DNA of 64,000 nt from Candidatus Binatia bacterium (GCA_022827045.1 JAJDTQ010000096.1:1-64000); one strand, 5' to 3'; positions 24,591 to 34,900 are shown, counted from the first letter of the stretch. The notes: generated by a model from the letters alone, not told the origin. Numbers and translations are program-made.

Positions 24591-25823
24591 TCAGGATCCC
24601 AAGTGTCGCGCCGCGGCGCGGCAGATGGTGTCCGCGATCCCCAGCGACGAAGTGGCGCCCGGGGACGGCGCGTTGAGCACGTGGACGGCGCCCTCCGACT
24701 CGGCGATGACGAAGTCGTCCACCAGCTTGCCGCTGGCCGAAACCGCCTGGGCGCGTACGCCGGCGCCGCTGTACACCAGGTCGCCGGACTGGATCTCCGG
24801 AACGAGACGCTGGAGCTCGCGGGTGAAGGCGCGCTTGTCGAACGAGCGCCGCAACTCCGGCAGCGAGGTCTTCCAGTGCCTTCGCGCCATGGCCCAGAAG
24901 CCGCCGTAGGAGAATACCTCGTACAGGTCGCGCACGTTCACGTCGCTCTGCCGGTATCCTTGCCGCGCGAACGCCAGCACGGCGTTGGGTCCCACCTCCA
25001 CGCGGCCGTGGACCGTGGGAGTGAAATGAACTCCCAGAAAGGGGAACTGGGGGTCGGGCACGGGGTAGACGAGCCCCTTGACGAGTCCCTGCTTGCCGGG
25101 CTGGAGGCGGTGGTATTCCCCCCGGAACGGGACGATCCGCACCGGCTCGTCGATGCCGCCGCCGACGCTGTCGGCAAAGCCCGGCGTCATGGCGGCCACC
25201 CGGTCGACGAACAGGCCGGCGCAGTTGATGAGCGTGCGCGTCTCCACCGCGTCCCGCGAGGTCTCGATGACGAATCCGCGCCCCGACCGCGTCATGCCGG
25301 TCACCTCGCACGACGTGCGGATGGCGCCGCCGGCCTCCGCGAACAGGCGGGCGTAGGCCCGCGCCACGTCGCCGAAGTCGATGATGCCGGTGAAAGGGGC
25401 GTGCAATGCCTTCAGGCCGGTGCAGTGTGGCTCGATTTCCCGCAACTCCTCGGGGCCGATCATGCGCACGCCGTCCACGCCGTTGGCCTGGGCGCGCCGG
25501 TTCAACTCGTCCAGGCGCGGCAGTTCTTCCGGTCGCGTGGCGACGATGACCTTGCCGCAGAGGTCGTAGTGGATGCCGTGCTCGTCGCAGAACTCCTGCA
25601 GCGCCTTCTTGCCGGCGACGCAGGTCTGCGCCTTCACGGATCCCGGCCGGTAGTAGATTCCCGAGTGGAGGACGCCGCTGTTGTGGCCGGTCTGGTGCAT
25701 GCCCAGTTCCGGCTCCTTCTCCAGCACGGCGCAGCGCAACCCGGGGTGGTCCCGGGTCATGCGCATGGCGGTCGCCAGCCCCACGATGCCGCCGCCGATG
25801 ATGGTGAGGTCGAAGGTTTCCAT
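24591..25823 (-). CDS. lhgO: L-2-hydroxyglutarate oxidase/dehydrogenase (FAD-dependent)
   Basis: A 410-residue DAO-family flavoprotein. The dinucleotide-binding motif IIGGGIVGLATA is at residues 8-19, and the family-specific stretch GHNSGVLHSGIYYRPGS lies near residues 46-62, as in E. coli LhgO/YgaF. The C-terminal FAD contact SSLGIAD is near residue 395. The enzyme oxidises L-2-hydroxyglutarate to 2-oxoglutarate, passing electrons to quinone in E. coli. It is peripheral to the inner membrane. It starts 155 bases from the divergent uvrB gene. Confidence 0.9.
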   Translation of the reverse strand: METFDLTIIGGGIVGLATAMRMTRDHPGLRCAVLEKEPELGMHQTGHNSGVLHSGIYYRPGSVKAQTCVAGKKALQEFCDEHGIHYDLCGKVIVATRPEELPRLDELNRRAQANGVDGVRMIGPEELREIEPHCTGLKALHAPFTGIIDFGDVARAYARLFAEAGGAIRTSCEVTGMTRSGRGFVIETSRDAVETRTLINCAGLFVDRVAAMTPGFADSVGGGIDEPVRIVPFRGEYHRLQPGKQGLVKGLVYPVPDPQFPFLGVHFTPTVHGRVEVGPNAVLAFARQGYRQSDVNVRDLYEVFSYGGFWAMARRHWKTSLPELRRSFDKRAFTRELQRLVPEIQSGDLVYSGAGVRAQAVSASGKLVDDFVIAESEGAVHVLNAPSPGATSSLGIADTICRAAARHLGS

Positions 25824-25942
25824 GGGATGAGAAGGGTCGTCCCCATGCAGCTCATGAGGGCCGTCCGCGAGAGCAGACCTTAACAGCTTCCCTCCGCGCG
25901 TGTCCAGGGAACCCGCGTTCGGGCCGGTGTGTCGCGGCGATT

Positions 25943-25970
25943 TTGCACACCGCCCGTCCGCGATGATATT
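25943..25970 (+). promoter_or_regulatory. promoter immediately before uvrB
   Basis: TTGCAC (25943-25948), 16-base spacer, GATATT (25965-25970), then only eight bases to the ATG. No Shine-Dalgarno sequence is present, so the transcript may be leaderless. No LexA box is evident nearby. Confidence 0.55.
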
Positions 25971-25978
25971 TCTTTGAC

Positions 25979-28012
25979 ATGCTCAAGGAACGGAAGGCGG
26001 GGCAGTTCCGCCTGGTGGCGGACTTCCAGCCCCAGGGCGACCAGCCCCGGGCCATCGAACAGTTGGTGGAGGGACTGGAGGGAGGGCGCCGCCACCAGGT
26101 GCTGCTGGGGGTGACGGGTTCCGGCAAGACCTTCACCATGGCCAACGTCATCAGCCGCATCAACCGGCCCACGCTGGTGATCGCCCCCAACAAGACGCTG
26201 GCGGCACAGCTCTACAACGAGTTCCGGCTGCTGCTGCCGGACAACGCCGTGCGCTACTTCATCAGCTACTACGACTACTACCAGCCCGAGGCCTACGTCC
26301 CCTCTACCGACACCTACATCGCCAAGGACGCCTCCATCAACGACGAGATCGACAAGCTGCGCCACGCCGCCACCATGGCGTTGCTGGAGCGCCGCGACGC
26401 GGTCATCGTCGCCAGCGTCTCGTGTATCTACGGTCTGGGCTCACCGGAAGCCTACTTCGACCTGATGGTGTACCTGGAAGAGGGCATGCGTATCGACCGC
26501 GACCGCATGCTGCGCAAGCTGGTGGACATCCAGTACGAGCGCGTGGACTACGACTTCCATCGCGGCACCTTCCGGGTGCGCGGCGACACCGTGGAAGTGT
26601 TCCCGGCCTACGAGGACAAGTCGGCGCTGCGCATCGAGTTCTTCGACGACGTGGTGGAGTCGCTGCTGGAGGTGGACCCGGTGCGCGGCAAGGTGCGCCG
26701 GCGCGTGGACAAGGCCACGGTGTATCCGGCCAGCCACTACGTCACCACCGCCGAACGCATGAAGGCGGCGGTGATTGCGATCCGGGAGGAGCTCCGGGAA
26801 CGGTTGGCCGAACTCAAGCGCGAGAACAAGCTGCTGGAGGCGCAGCGGCTGCGCCAGCGCACCCTCTACGACCTGGAGCTGCTGGAGGAGATGGGCTACT
26901 GCCCGGGACTGGAGAACTACTCCCGCCACCTCACCGGGCGGCGCCCTGGAGAACCCCCGCCCACGCTGCTCAACTACTTCCCGGACGACTTCGTACTGTT
27001 CGTGGACGAGAGCCACGTCACCGTGCCGCAGATCGGCGGCATGTACCGCGGCGATCGCTCGCGCAAGGAAACCCTGGTGGAGTTCGGCTTCCGGTTGCCT
27101 TCGGCGCTGGACAACCGCCCGCTGAACTTCGAGGAATTCGAGGAAGCTACCAACCAGACGATTTATGTTTCGGCGACACCGGCCGATTATGAACTCATGA
27201 GGAGCGGGCACGTCCGGGTGGAGCAGTTGATCCGTCCCACCGGCCTCACGGATCCCGAGATCGTGGTGAGGCCCGCGGCCACCCAGGTGGACCACCTGCT
27301 GGAGGAGATCCGCAAGCGCACGGCGGTGAACGCACGAGTGCTGGTAACCACCCTGACCAAGCGCATGGCCGAGGACCTCACCGACTACTACCAGGACCTC
27401 AACGTGAAGGTCCGTTACCTGCACTCGGACATCGACGCCATCGAGCGGGTGGAGATCATCCGGGACCTGCGCAAGGGGGTGTTCGACGTGCTGGTGGGCA
27501 TCAACCTGCTCCGGGAGGGGCTGGACCTCCCGGAGGTTTCGCTGGTTGCCATCCTCGACGCGGACAAGGAGGGGTTCCTGCGCTCGGAGCGGTCGTTGAT
27601 CCAGACCATCGGACGCGCCGCGCGCAACGTGGACGGCACCGTGATCCTGTACGCCGACGTCATGACCGACTCCATGAAGCTGGCCATCGGCGAGACAGAG
27701 CGCCGCCGCGGGGTCCAGAAGGCCTTCAACGAGGAACACGGCATCGTGCCCCGAAGCGTGGTCAAGCAGATCGACGAGCCGCTGATCCAGGCCTACGACG
27801 CCGACTACGTGGACGTGCCGCTGGTGGCCGACGACGGGCCGGCGCCGAGCGAGATCCCGCGCATGGTGGCGAAGCTCAGGAAGGAAATGAAGCAGGCCTC
27901 GGACCGTCTGGAGTTCGAGAAGGCCGCGGAGATCCGGGACCGCATCCGCGGCCTCCAGGAGAAGGAGCTGTCCGGGCCGTACCTCGCCCGCGCCGCCGCC
28001 GGGCGGTCCTGA
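25979..28012 (+). CDS. uvrB: excinuclease ABC subunit B
   Basis: A 677-residue DNA damage verification helicase of nucleotide excision repair. Walker A VTGSGKT is near residues 45-51, the DNA-clamping beta-hairpin is in [18 protein letters not shown] near residue 97, the DESH box is DESHVTVPQ near residue 342, and helicase motifs V/VI read [13 protein letters not shown] and QTIGRAARN. The C-terminal UVR domain (about 630-665) would bind UvrC. Every expected element is present. It is followed 18 bases later by uvrC, an operon arrangement that is not universal but logical. Confidence 0.98.
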   Translation: MLKERKAGQFRLVADFQPQGDQPRAIEQLVEGLEGGRRHQVLLGVTGSGKTFTMANVISRINRPTLVIAPNKTLAAQLYNEFRLLLPDNAVRYFISYYDYYQPEAYVPSTDTYIAKDASINDEIDKLRHAATMALLERRDAVIVASVSCIYGLGSPEAYFDLMVYLEEGMRIDRDRMLRKLVDIQYERVDYDFHRGTFRVRGDTVEVFPAYEDKSALRIEFFDDVVESLLEVDPVRGKVRRRVDKATVYPASHYVTTAERMKAAVIAIREELRERLAELKRENKLLEAQRLRQRTLYDLELLEEMGYCPGLENYSRHLTGRRPGEPPPTLLNYFPDDFVLFVDESHVTVPQIGGMYRGDRSRKETLVEFGFRLPSALDNRPLNFEEFEEATNQTIYVSATPADYELMRSGHVRVEQLIRPTGLTDPEIVVRPAATQVDHLLEEIRKRTAVNARVLVTTLTKRMAEDLTDYYQDLNVKVRYLHSDIDAIERVEIIRDLRKGVFDVLVGINLLREGLDLPEVSLVAILDADKEGFLRSERSLIQTIGRAARNVDGTVILYADVMTDSMKLAIGETERRRGVQKAFNEEHGIVPRSVVKQIDEPLIQAYDADYVDVPLVADDGPAPSEIPRMVAKLRKEMKQASDRLEFEKAAEIRDRIRGLQEKELSGPYLARAAAGRS

Positions 28013-28030
28013 CACCGGGATTTACAAGCC

Positions 28031-29878
28031 ATGAACGTCGAGGAGCTGAAGGACAAGCTGGACACGCTTCCCGCCGGGCCCGGCGTCTACCTGATGCGGG
28101 ACGGCGGCGGCAAGGTGGTCTACGTGGGCAAGGCCAAGGAGCTGCGCGCGCGGGTGCGCTCCTACTTGCGGGGCGGCGACGGACGCCCGCACGTCGCGTT
28201 CCTCATGCGCCAGGTGGTGGACATCGAGACCCTGGTGACCAGCAACGAGAAGGAAGCGTTGATCCTCGAGAACAACCTCATCAAGCAGTACAAGCCGCGC
28301 TACAACATCCGCCTCAAGGACGACAAGAGCTACCTGAGCATCAAGGTCACCGCCGGCGACTGGCCGCGCATCCTCGCCACCCGCAGCATCGTCAAGGACG
28401 GCAGCCGCTACTTCGGCCCCTACGCCTCCGCCGTCGCCGTGCGCGAGACCCTTGAGGTCATCGAGAAGCACTTCCTGCTGCGCAGCTGCACCGACTACAA
28501 CTTCCGCAACCGTGACCGCCCGTGCCTGCAGTACCAGATCAAGCGCTGCCCGGCGCCCTGCGTCCACCCGGTGGATCCGGAGGAGTACGCCGGCAACCTG
28601 CGACAGGCGGTACTGTTCATCGAGGGCAAGAGCGCCGACCTGCTGCGGCAACTGCGCGCGCGCATGCGGGAGCGCGCCGACGCGCTGGAGTTCGAGCAGG
28701 CGGCCAAGCTGCGGGACCGCATCCGGGCGGTGGAGAAGACCCTGGAGAAGCAGCGCATGGTGTCCCACTGGGGCGCCGACCAGGACATCTTCGGACTGTA
28801 CCGCGAGGGCGGTTTCATCGAGGTCCAGGTCATCTTCGTGCGCCAGGGCAAGCTCACCGGCAACCAGGCCTATTCCCTGGAGGACCACCACTTCGACGAC
28901 GAAGAGATCGTCGCAGCCCTGTTGACCCAGTTCTACCAGGGCAACCGCTTCGTTCCCGAGGAGATCCTGGTGCCGGTGGATCTGGAGGACCGGGACCTGC
29001 ACGAGGAGTACCTGGAGGAGCGCAAGGGACGGCGGGTAACGGTGCACCAGCCCCAGCGGGGCGAGAAGCGCAAGCTTCTGGAGATGGCCATGAACAACGC
29101 CCGCCAGGGCTTCAGCGAGCGTCACGACCAGGAGCGGGAGCGGGAGAAGATGCTGCTCGAACTGCAGTCCAGGCTCCGGCTGCGGCGGTATCCGCAGCGC
29201 ATCGAGTGCTACGACATCTCCATGATCCAGGGCACCCATGCCGTGGGTTCACGGGTGTCGTTCTTCGACGGCGAGCCCGACAAGCAGAACTACCGGCGCT
29301 ACCGTGTGCGCACCGTCGCACCCGAAACCCGCGGCGACGATTTCGCCATGATGTACGAGGTCGTCAAGCGGCGCTTCCAGCGCGGCCTGCGGGAAACGGA
29401 CCTGCCGGACCTGGTGGTGGTGGACGGCGGCAAGGGGCAGTTGCAGGTGGCGCTGACGGCGCTGGCGGACCTTCGGGTCACGGGCGTGGAGGTGGTGGCC
29501 ATGGCCAAGATGCGGGTCACCGCGTCGCCGCGCCTGGCCGAGATCGAGCGTTCGGAGGAACGGATCTTCCTGCCTTACCGCAGCAATCCGGTGGTGCTTC
29601 GACGCAATTCCAACGCCCTGTTCCTGCTGCAGCGTATTCGCGACGAGGCGCACCGGTTCGCCATCACCTACCACCGCAGTATCCGCAAGCGCGAGACCCT
29701 GCGCTCGGACCTCGACGGCATTCCCGGCGTGGGGCCGACGCGCCGCAAGGCATTGCTGCGGCGCTTCGGCAGCATGAAGCGGCTGCGGGGCGCCTCCCTG
29801 GACGAGCTTCTGGAGGTTCCGTCCATCAGCCGGCCGGTGGCCCGGCGCATCGTCGAGTCCTTCCAGGCCGCGGACTAG
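28031..29878 (+). CDS. uvrC: excinuclease ABC subunit C
   Basis: A 615-residue dual-incision nuclease. The GIY-YIG domain (residues 14-95: PGVYLMRD, VVYVGKAKELRARVRSY) makes the 3' cut. A Cys-rich region follows (CTDYN, CLQYQIKRCPAPC), then the UVR domain (about 205-240) that binds UvrB, the RNase H-like domain with catalytic Asp in CYDISMIQGTHAVGS and VVVDGGKGQL for the 5' cut, and C-terminal helix-hairpin-helix repeats (GVGPTRRKALLRRFGS). Length and domain order are normal. It is co-transcribed with uvrB. Confidence 0.98.
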   Translation: MNVEELKDKLDTLPAGPGVYLMRDGGGKVVYVGKAKELRARVRSYLRGGDGRPHVAFLMRQVVDIETLVTSNEKEALILENNLIKQYKPRYNIRLKDDKSYLSIKVTAGDWPRILATRSIVKDGSRYFGPYASAVAVRETLEVIEKHFLLRSCTDYNFRNRDRPCLQYQIKRCPAPCVHPVDPEEYAGNLRQAVLFIEGKSADLLRQLRARMRERADALEFEQAAKLRDRIRAVEKTLEKQRMVSHWGADQDIFGLYREGGFIEVQVIFVRQGKLTGNQAYSLEDHHFDDEEIVAALLTQFYQGNRFVPEEILVPVDLEDRDLHEEYLEERKGRRVTVHQPQRGEKRKLLEMAMNNARQGFSERHDQEREREKMLLELQSRLRLRRYPQRIECYDISMIQGTHAVGSRVSFFDGEPDKQNYRRYRVRTVAPETRGDDFAMMYEVVKRRFQRGLRETDLPDLVVVDGGKGQLQVALTALADLRVTGVEVVAMAKMRVTASPRLAEIERSEERIFLPYRSNPVVLRRNSNALFLLQRIRDEAHRFAITYHRSIRKRETLRSDLDGIPGVGPTRRKALLRRFGSMKRLRGASLDELLEVPSISRPVARRIVESFQAAD

Positions 29879-29958
29879 CCGGCGTCGTGTTCCCGCACCA
29901 TGTAGACCCTGTGCGATGTCCGGCCTTGTCTCCACCACGTACCCGACCCTTCCGACCC

Positions 29959-30007
29959 CTCTCCCTTTGGGAGAGTCGGCATGAGGGTGCTCGTCCGGCA
30001 CCCTCAT
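29959..30007. repeat. REP-like double hairpin covering the comEC start codon
   Basis: First stem CTCTCCC (29959-29965)/GGGAGAG (29969-29975); second stem ATGAGGGTGC (29981-29990)/GCACCCTCAT (29998-30007). The latter's right arm includes the first two bases of the comEC ATG (30006-30008). Related to the repeat at 21003-21045. Confidence 0.75.
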
Positions 30008-31565
30008 GATCCCTCTCGTCGTCCCGCTTGCAGCCCTCCTCATCGGTCAAGCAGCGGCCGCTGCGTCCGGTCTTGGCAGCGTGTGGCCGTTCACGATGTT
30101 CTTGGCCGCGGTTTCCCTGGCCCTTTGCTTCGTGCGTCGCCGCTGGGGACTGCTCGGCCTCGCCTGCGCGCTGGCGTTCCAGTGGGGCTTCTCCGCCCAC
30201 TACCGTCTGTTGCATCCGCGCTCTTCGCCGGGCGACGTCCGCCATCTCGCACGCACGGAAGCCGTCATCGAGGGAAGGCTGTATCGCGAGCCCGAGGGGC
30301 AGGGCACCCGGAGCCGCTGGTACCTGTCGGCGGAACGGGTGTGGACGCCGCAAGGCTCCCGAAAAACCTCCGGCAGCATCCTGGTAACGGTCCGCAACGC
30401 CTACCGTCACTGGCATTACGGGGACGTGGTGCGGGTCCCCCTGCGCCTGCGTCCGCCCAGGAACCGCGGCGAGCGCTTCGACTACCGGGCCTTCCTGGCC
30501 CGGCGGGGAATCTACCGGATCGCCTACCTCCACAACGACTGGGAGGCGGTGCGGGTGAGCCGTGGCGGGGGCATCCGGGGTTGGGTCGAGACGGTGCGGC
30601 GGCGCATAGGGCGGTTCGTGGAGCGCCGCTTCGAGCCGGAGAGCGGTGCGCTCGTCAAGGCCCTGATGCTGGGAGACCGGGGCGGGCTCTCCAGGGAAAC
30701 GCGGGAGCGGTTCGCCGCCGTCGGCATGTCACATGTCCTGTCGATATCGGGCCTGCACGTGGGCATGCTCGGCCTGGCGGCGTTCGTCTTCTTCCGGACA
30801 GTCGCGTCACGCAGCACCCGCCTGCTGCTGTCGCTGCCGGTGTATAAGCTGGCTGCCTTCGGGTCCCTGGTGCCGGTGGTCCTCTATACCGTGGTGGCCG
30901 GGGCGAGGATCCCCACGGTGCGGGCCGCCATCATGATCGGACTGTACCAATTGGCCGTGTTGAGCGGGCGGCAGTTGAACATCTTCGGCACCCTGGCATG
31001 GGCCGCCGCCATCGTCGCGTTGTGCTGGCCCGGCGCGGTCATGGAGGTATCGTTCCAGCTATCCTTCCTGGCGGTGCTGGCCATCGTCGCCGCTCTCCGG
31101 CTCTTCCAGCACACTCCCTCCATGCGCTCCGCGGATGCGCCGGCGGGCGGGTGGCTGCAGCGCCTGCGGCCGTCCATCCTGCTGGCGATCCTGGTGCCGT
31201 TCTTCGCTGCCGTCGGCACCGGGCCGCTGGTAGCCCACCACTTCGGCTACCTTTCCCTGGCGGGCTTCATCGCCAACCCTTTGCTGGTGCCGCTGGTGGG
31301 ATTCCTGATCGTGCCTTCGGCTCTTCTCATGGGTTTCCTGTGCCCGCTGTTTCCCGCCGCATCAACGCTGCTGGCCAGGGTGCTGGAACCCTTCGTGGCG
31401 CTCTTCCTGAGGGCCGTCGAGCTGCTCGCCGGGGTTCCCATGGCCGCCTTGTCCGTGCCGAGCCCGGACTGGCTTATGGTGGGACTCATTTACCTCGTGA
31501 TCCTGGCGGCGGCCGCGTGCGCCTACGGGCTCCTGCGGAGAGCCTCCCGAAAGGGGCTTTGTTGA
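30006..31565 (+). CDS. comEC: ComEC/Rec2-family competence membrane protein without the metallo-beta-lactamase domain
   Basis: A 519-residue polytopic protein. Two N-terminal hydrophobic segments flank a DUF4131/OB-like periplasmic domain (about residues 70-185). The competence domain follows with the hallmark AVGMSHVLSISGLHVGML near residue 240 and about eight further membrane helices, ending in a short basic tail. Full ComEC proteins of about 750 residues carry a C-terminal metallo-beta-lactamase-like domain thought to degrade the non-transported DNA strand; that domain is missing and no separate copy follows. The protein could still form a DNA channel for uptake. The ATG has no ribosome binding site and sits in a hairpin arm, so the start is uncertain. 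Confidence 0.85.
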   Translation: MIPLVVPLAALLIGQAAAAASGLGSVWPFTMFLAAVSLALCFVRRRWGLLGLACALAFQWGFSAHYRLLHPRSSPGDVRHLARTEAVIEGRLYREPEGQGTRSRWYLSAERVWTPQGSRKTSGSILVTVRNAYRHWHYGDVVRVPLRLRPPRNRGERFDYRAFLARRGIYRIAYLHNDWEAVRVSRGGGIRGWVETVRRRIGRFVERRFEPESGALVKALMLGDRGGLSRETRERFAAVGMSHVLSISGLHVGMLGLAAFVFFRTVASRSTRLLLSLPVYKLAAFGSLVPVVLYTVVAGARIPTVRAAIMIGLYQLAVLSGRQLNIFGTLAWAAAIVALCWPGAVMEVSFQLSFLAVLAIVAALRLFQHTPSMRSADAPAGGWLQRLRPSILLAILVPFFAAVGTGPLVAHHFGYLSLAGFIANPLLVPLVGFLIVPSALLMGFLCPLFPAASTLLARVLEPFVALFLRAVELLAGVPMAALSVPSPDWLMVGLIYLVILAAAACAYGLLRRASRKGLC

Positions 31566-31589
31566 CTTTCCCGCCTGCCTCTGTTAGCT
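31562..31589 (+). promoter_or_regulatory. putative promoter of hisS-aspS
   Basis: TTGACT (31562-31567), overlapping the comEC stop codon, then a 16-base spacer and TTAGCT (31584-31589). The -10 is imperfect but the same TTAGC word occurs before bamA at 45537. The transcript would have a leader of roughly 105 bases before the hisS ATG. Confidence 0.45.
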
Positions 31590-31701
31590 CCTATCGGTGA
31601 CGGCACGTCGTTTCCGGCGCGTGCAGATCCTCCTGTCATCGGTCACCGATCCCCCTTATGACAACCATGATTCCGCCGCGGGCGCCCGTTCGGGGGTGCT
31701 T

Positions 31702-32979
31702 ATGAAATTGACCCGCATCAAGGGATTCTCCGACGTTCCGCCGGGTGAAGTGGAGCTCTGGCAAAGGATCGAACAGACTGCCGTACAGGTATTTGCCGCT
31801 TATAACTTCAAGGAGATTCGAGTCCCGGTCCTGGAGAAGTCCGAGCTCTTCTCGCGTTCGCTGGGGGAGAGCACCGACGTCATCGAGAAGGAGATGTACA
31901 CCTTTGCCGACCGCGACGCGAACGCCACCCTGTTGAGCCTGAGGCCGGAAGGCACGGCGGGGGTGGTGCGGGCCTACGTCGAGGGAAAGCTCCACCAGGT
32001 GGAGCCGGTGAGGAAGCTCTACTACCACGGGCCCATGTTCCGGCGGGAGCGGCCCCAGAAGGGCAGGCTGCGCCAGTTCCACCAGATCGGCGCCGAAGTG
32101 TTCGGCCGCACGGATCCCTTCGTCGACGCCGAGCTTTTACTCATGCTGCGCGACCTGTGGGAGGAGCTGGCGGTGGCGGGGACGGTGCTGGAGGTGAACT
32201 CCATCGGCTGCGTCGAGTGCCGCCCCGGGTACCGCGCGGCGCTGGTGGGTTTTCTGGAAGGACGCCGGGGCGAGCTGTGCGCCGACTGCGACCGGCGCCT
32301 GGAGACCAACCCGTTGCGGGTGCTGGACTGCAAGCGTGTGTCCTGCGCCGGCGTCGTCACCGCCGCGCCGTCGATTCTGTCCCATCTCTGCGCGGAGTGC
32401 CGGCGGCATTTCGATTCGGTGCTTGATCTGTTGAAGGACATCCGTCCGGAGCCGGTCGTCAACCCCCGCCTGGTGCGCGGGCTCGACTACTATTGCCGGA
32501 CCACGTTCGAGTGGAAGGCCGGAACGGGCCTCGGGAGCCAGAACACCGTGGCCGCGGGCGGGCGCTATGACGGCCTGGTGCAGTCCCTCGGGGGACCTCC
32601 GGTGGCCGGAGTCGGGTTCGCCCTGGGGGTCGAGCGCCTGGCGCTGCTGCTGTCGGAAGGCGGCGCGGGCGAACCGGGGGCGGCGCTGCTGTACCTGGCG
32701 TGGATGGGAGAGGAGGCGCAGCGGTGGACGTTCGCGTTGGCTCAGCGCCTGCGCCGGCGAGGCGTCCGGGTGGATCTGGACGGGGAGGCCAGGAGCCTCA
32801 AGAGCCAGATGAGGCGGGCCGACAAACTGGGCGCGCGCGGGGTGCTCATCGTGGGCCCTGACGAGATGACGAAGGGCAGGGCGGTCCTGCGTCACATGGC
32901 GACAAGGGAGCAGGTCGAGGTGGAGTTCGCGAACGTCGACGACAGTCTGGTGGAGCCGTTCGGCTCCGCCTCGGCATGA
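31702..32979 (+). CDS. hisS: histidine--tRNA ligase
   Basis: A 425-residue class IIa aminoacyl-tRNA synthetase. Motif 1 region [18 protein letters not shown], motif 2 with [20 protein letters not shown], the HisA signature [13 protein letters not shown], and motif 3 [20 protein letters not shown] are all visible. A Cys-rich insertion ([33 protein letters not shown]) between the motifs is found in a large group of bacterial HisRSs and may bind zinc. The C-terminal anticodon-binding domain covers about residues 330-420. The ATG at 31702 has GGGGG five bases upstream. Next to aspS, as in many bacteria. Confidence 0.96.
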   Translation: MKLTRIKGFSDVPPGEVELWQRIEQTAVQVFAAYNFKEIRVPVLEKSELFSRSLGESTDVIEKEMYTFADRDANATLLSLRPEGTAGVVRAYVEGKLHQVEPVRKLYYHGPMFRRERPQKGRLRQFHQIGAEVFGRTDPFVDAELLLMLRDLWEELAVAGTVLEVNSIGCVECRPGYRAALVGFLEGRRGELCADCDRRLETNPLRVLDCKRVSCAGVVTAAPSILSHLCAECRRHFDSVLDLLKDIRPEPVVNPRLVRGLDYYCRTTFEWKAGTGLGSQNTVAAGGRYDGLVQSLGGPPVAGVGFALGVERLALLLSEGGAGEPGAALLYLAWMGEEAQRWTFALAQRLRRRGVRVDLDGEARSLKSQMRRADKLGARGVLIVGPDEMTKGRAVLRHMATREQVEVEFANVDDSLVEPFGSASA

Positions 32980-33060
32980 GTCTTTCGGGCGAACGGGAGC
33001 CCTCCGGGCAACAGGTGACCTTTCGGGTGAACAAGTGAACCTTCCAGGTGAACAGGTGAA
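32980..33060 (+). repeat. degenerate tandem repeat of about 20 bases between hisS and aspS
   Basis: Four imperfect copies follow each other: 32981-32999, 33000-33018, 33019-33039 and 33040-33060. The last two share 16 of 21 bases with consensus CCTTYCRGGTGAACARGTGA. Each later copy contains GTGAAC words, which create several in-frame GTG codons before the aspS start. Confidence 0.65.
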
Positions 33061-33079
33061 CAAGCGGAATGTGGATTTG

Positions 33080-34852
33080 ATGGGCGACTGGCAGCGGAGT
33101 TGCCGCTGCGGGGAGCCGGGCGAGAACGACGTGGGCCGGGTGCTGACCCTGATGGGTTGGACCCAGTCCCTGCGTGACCATGGCGGCCTCCTCTTCATCG
33201 ACCTCCGGGACCGCGCCGGCGTGGTGCAGGTGGTGGTGAATCCCGAGGTGACGCCGGAGGCCCACGAGAAGGCCAAACGGGTGCGCTCGGAGGACGTGCT
33301 GGCGGTGCGCGGCACCCTGGTGCGCCGCTCCGAGGAAACCGTGAACCCGAATCTCGCCACCGGGGCGGTAGAGCTCATGGCGCAGGAGCTGCGCGTGCTC
33401 AATCCCTCACGGGTGCCGCCGTTCCCGGTGGACGACGACGTGGAGCCCACCGAGACCAGCCGTTTCCGCTACCGCTATCTCGACTTCAGGCGGCCGCGCA
33501 GCCTGCGTCCGCTCGAGGTCCGGCACCGCATGCTGACCACCATCCGCGCTCATCTGAACGAGCTGTCCTTCATGGAGGTGGAGACCCCGGTCCTCACCAA
33601 GAGCACCCCGGAGGGCGCCCGCGACTACCTGGTGCCCAGCCGCATGCATCCGGGCAAGTTCTACGCCCTGCCGCAGTCGCCCCAGCTCTTCAAGCAGATC
33701 CTCATGGTCGGCGGCGTGGACCGGTACTTCCAGATCGTGCGCTGCTTTCGCGACGAGGACCTGCGCATGGACCGGCAGCCCGAGTTCACCCAGCTCGACA
33801 TCGAGATGTCGTTCGTCCAGCCCGACGACATCTTCGCCATGGTCGAGGGCATGATGGCGCGGGTCTTCCGGGAGGTCAAAGGGGTCGATGTGGAGACGCC
33901 GTTTCCCCGCCTGAGTTGGGAAGAAGCCATGGGACGCTACGGCACCGACAAGCCCGACCTGCGCTTCGGCCTGGAGCTGGTGGAGCTGTCGGATCGGTTC
34001 CGCGACTCCAGGGTGGCCATCTTCACCCGCGCCCTGAAGGCCGGCGGCATCGTCAAGGGCCTGTGCGTGCCGGGGGCCGGAAACCTGTCGCGCAAGGAGC
34101 TGGATGACCTCACCGAACTGGTGGGGCGCTACGGCGCCAAGGGGCTGGCCTGGATCAAGGTCACCGAGAACGAGTGGCAGTCGCCGTTGACGAAGTTCCT
34201 GAGCGAGGGCGAGAAGGAGGCCCTCGCGACGCTCACCGGAGCGCGGCCCGGCGACATCATCTTCATGCTCGCCGACGACTTCGACATCGTCAACGAGGGC
34301 CTCGCCAACCTGCGGCTGGAGATGGGCCGCAGGCTCGGGTTGGTCCAGGAGGGCCTCCAGGCCTTCTGCTGGGTCCTCGACTTCCCGCTGATGGAGTGGA
34401 AGGCGGCGGAAGCACGCTACACCGCCGTGCACCATCCGTTCACGGCGCCGCGGGAGGAAGACCTGCCGCTGCTCGAATCGGATCCCGGCCGGGTGAAGTC
34501 CCGCGCCTACGACCTGGTGCTCAACGGCATGGAGCTGGGCGGAGGCAGCATCCGGATCCATTCGCCGGAGCTGCAGCGCCAGGTGCTGTCGCTGCTCGAC
34601 GTGAACCCCGACACGGTTGAGGAGCAGTTCGGCTTCCTCCTGGAGGCGCTGGACCTCGGCGCCCCTCCCCACGGCGGCATCGCCTTCGGTGTCGACCGCA
34701 TGGCCATGCTCTTGAGCGATTCGCCGGCGATCCGCGACGTCATCGCCTTCCCCAAGAGCCAGCGGGCGGTGTGCATGCTCACCGAGGCGCCCACGCCGGT
34801 GGATGCGCGGCAGCTCTCGGAGCTGCAGATCAGGACCGTGGGCGGGGATTGA
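33080..34852 (+). CDS. aspS: aspartate--tRNA ligase (possibly Asp/Asn non-discriminating)
   Basis: A 590-residue bacterial-type AspRS: N-terminal OB-fold anticodon domain (residues 1-115), class II catalytic core with [53 protein letters not shown] and motif 2 [18 protein letters not shown], the bacterial GAD insertion (about 290-415), and motif 3 [13 protein letters not shown]. The anticodon-domain stretch [13 protein letters not shown] carries the His that in non-discriminating AspRSs permits charging of tRNA-Asn; if so, a GatCAB amidotransferase should exist elsewhere. The second specificity position is not the Gly of the Pseudomonas enzyme, so this is uncertain. The start is ambiguous; ATG 33080 gives normal length. 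Confidence 0.95.
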   Translation: MGDWQRSCRCGEPGENDVGRVLTLMGWTQSLRDHGGLLFIDLRDRAGVVQVVVNPEVTPEAHEKAKRVRSEDVLAVRGTLVRRSEETVNPNLATGAVELMAQELRVLNPSRVPPFPVDDDVEPTETSRFRYRYLDFRRPRSLRPLEVRHRMLTTIRAHLNELSFMEVETPVLTKSTPEGARDYLVPSRMHPGKFYALPQSPQLFKQILMVGGVDRYFQIVRCFRDEDLRMDRQPEFTQLDIEMSFVQPDDIFAMVEGMMARVFREVKGVDVETPFPRLSWEEAMGRYGTDKPDLRFGLELVELSDRFRDSRVAIFTRALKAGGIVKGLCVPGAGNLSRKELDDLTELVGRYGAKGLAWIKVTENEWQSPLTKFLSEGEKEALATLTGARPGDIIFMLADDFDIVNEGLANLRLEMGRRLGLVQEGLQAFCWVLDFPLMEWKAAEARYTAVHHPFTAPREEDLPLLESDPGRVKSRAYDLVLNGMELGGGSIRIHSPELQRQVLSLLDVNPDTVEEQFGFLLEALDLGAPPHGGIAFGVDRMAMLLSDSPAIRDVIAFPKSQRAVCMLTEAPTPVDARQLSELQIRTVGGD

Positions 34853-34900
34853 CCGGAAATACGGGCAGGCTTCGTCGCAGGCTGTCTTGCCATCGCGGAT

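Noticed and set aside
25824..25978. A LexA box in front of uvrB
   Set aside because: No CTG-N10-CAG-type or other recognisable palindrome is present; only the compact promoter is visible.
28522..30009. A 495-codon ORF overlapping uvrC in another frame
   Set aside because: uvrC is complete with all domains; the alternative frame is low-complexity Arg/Gly/Ala.
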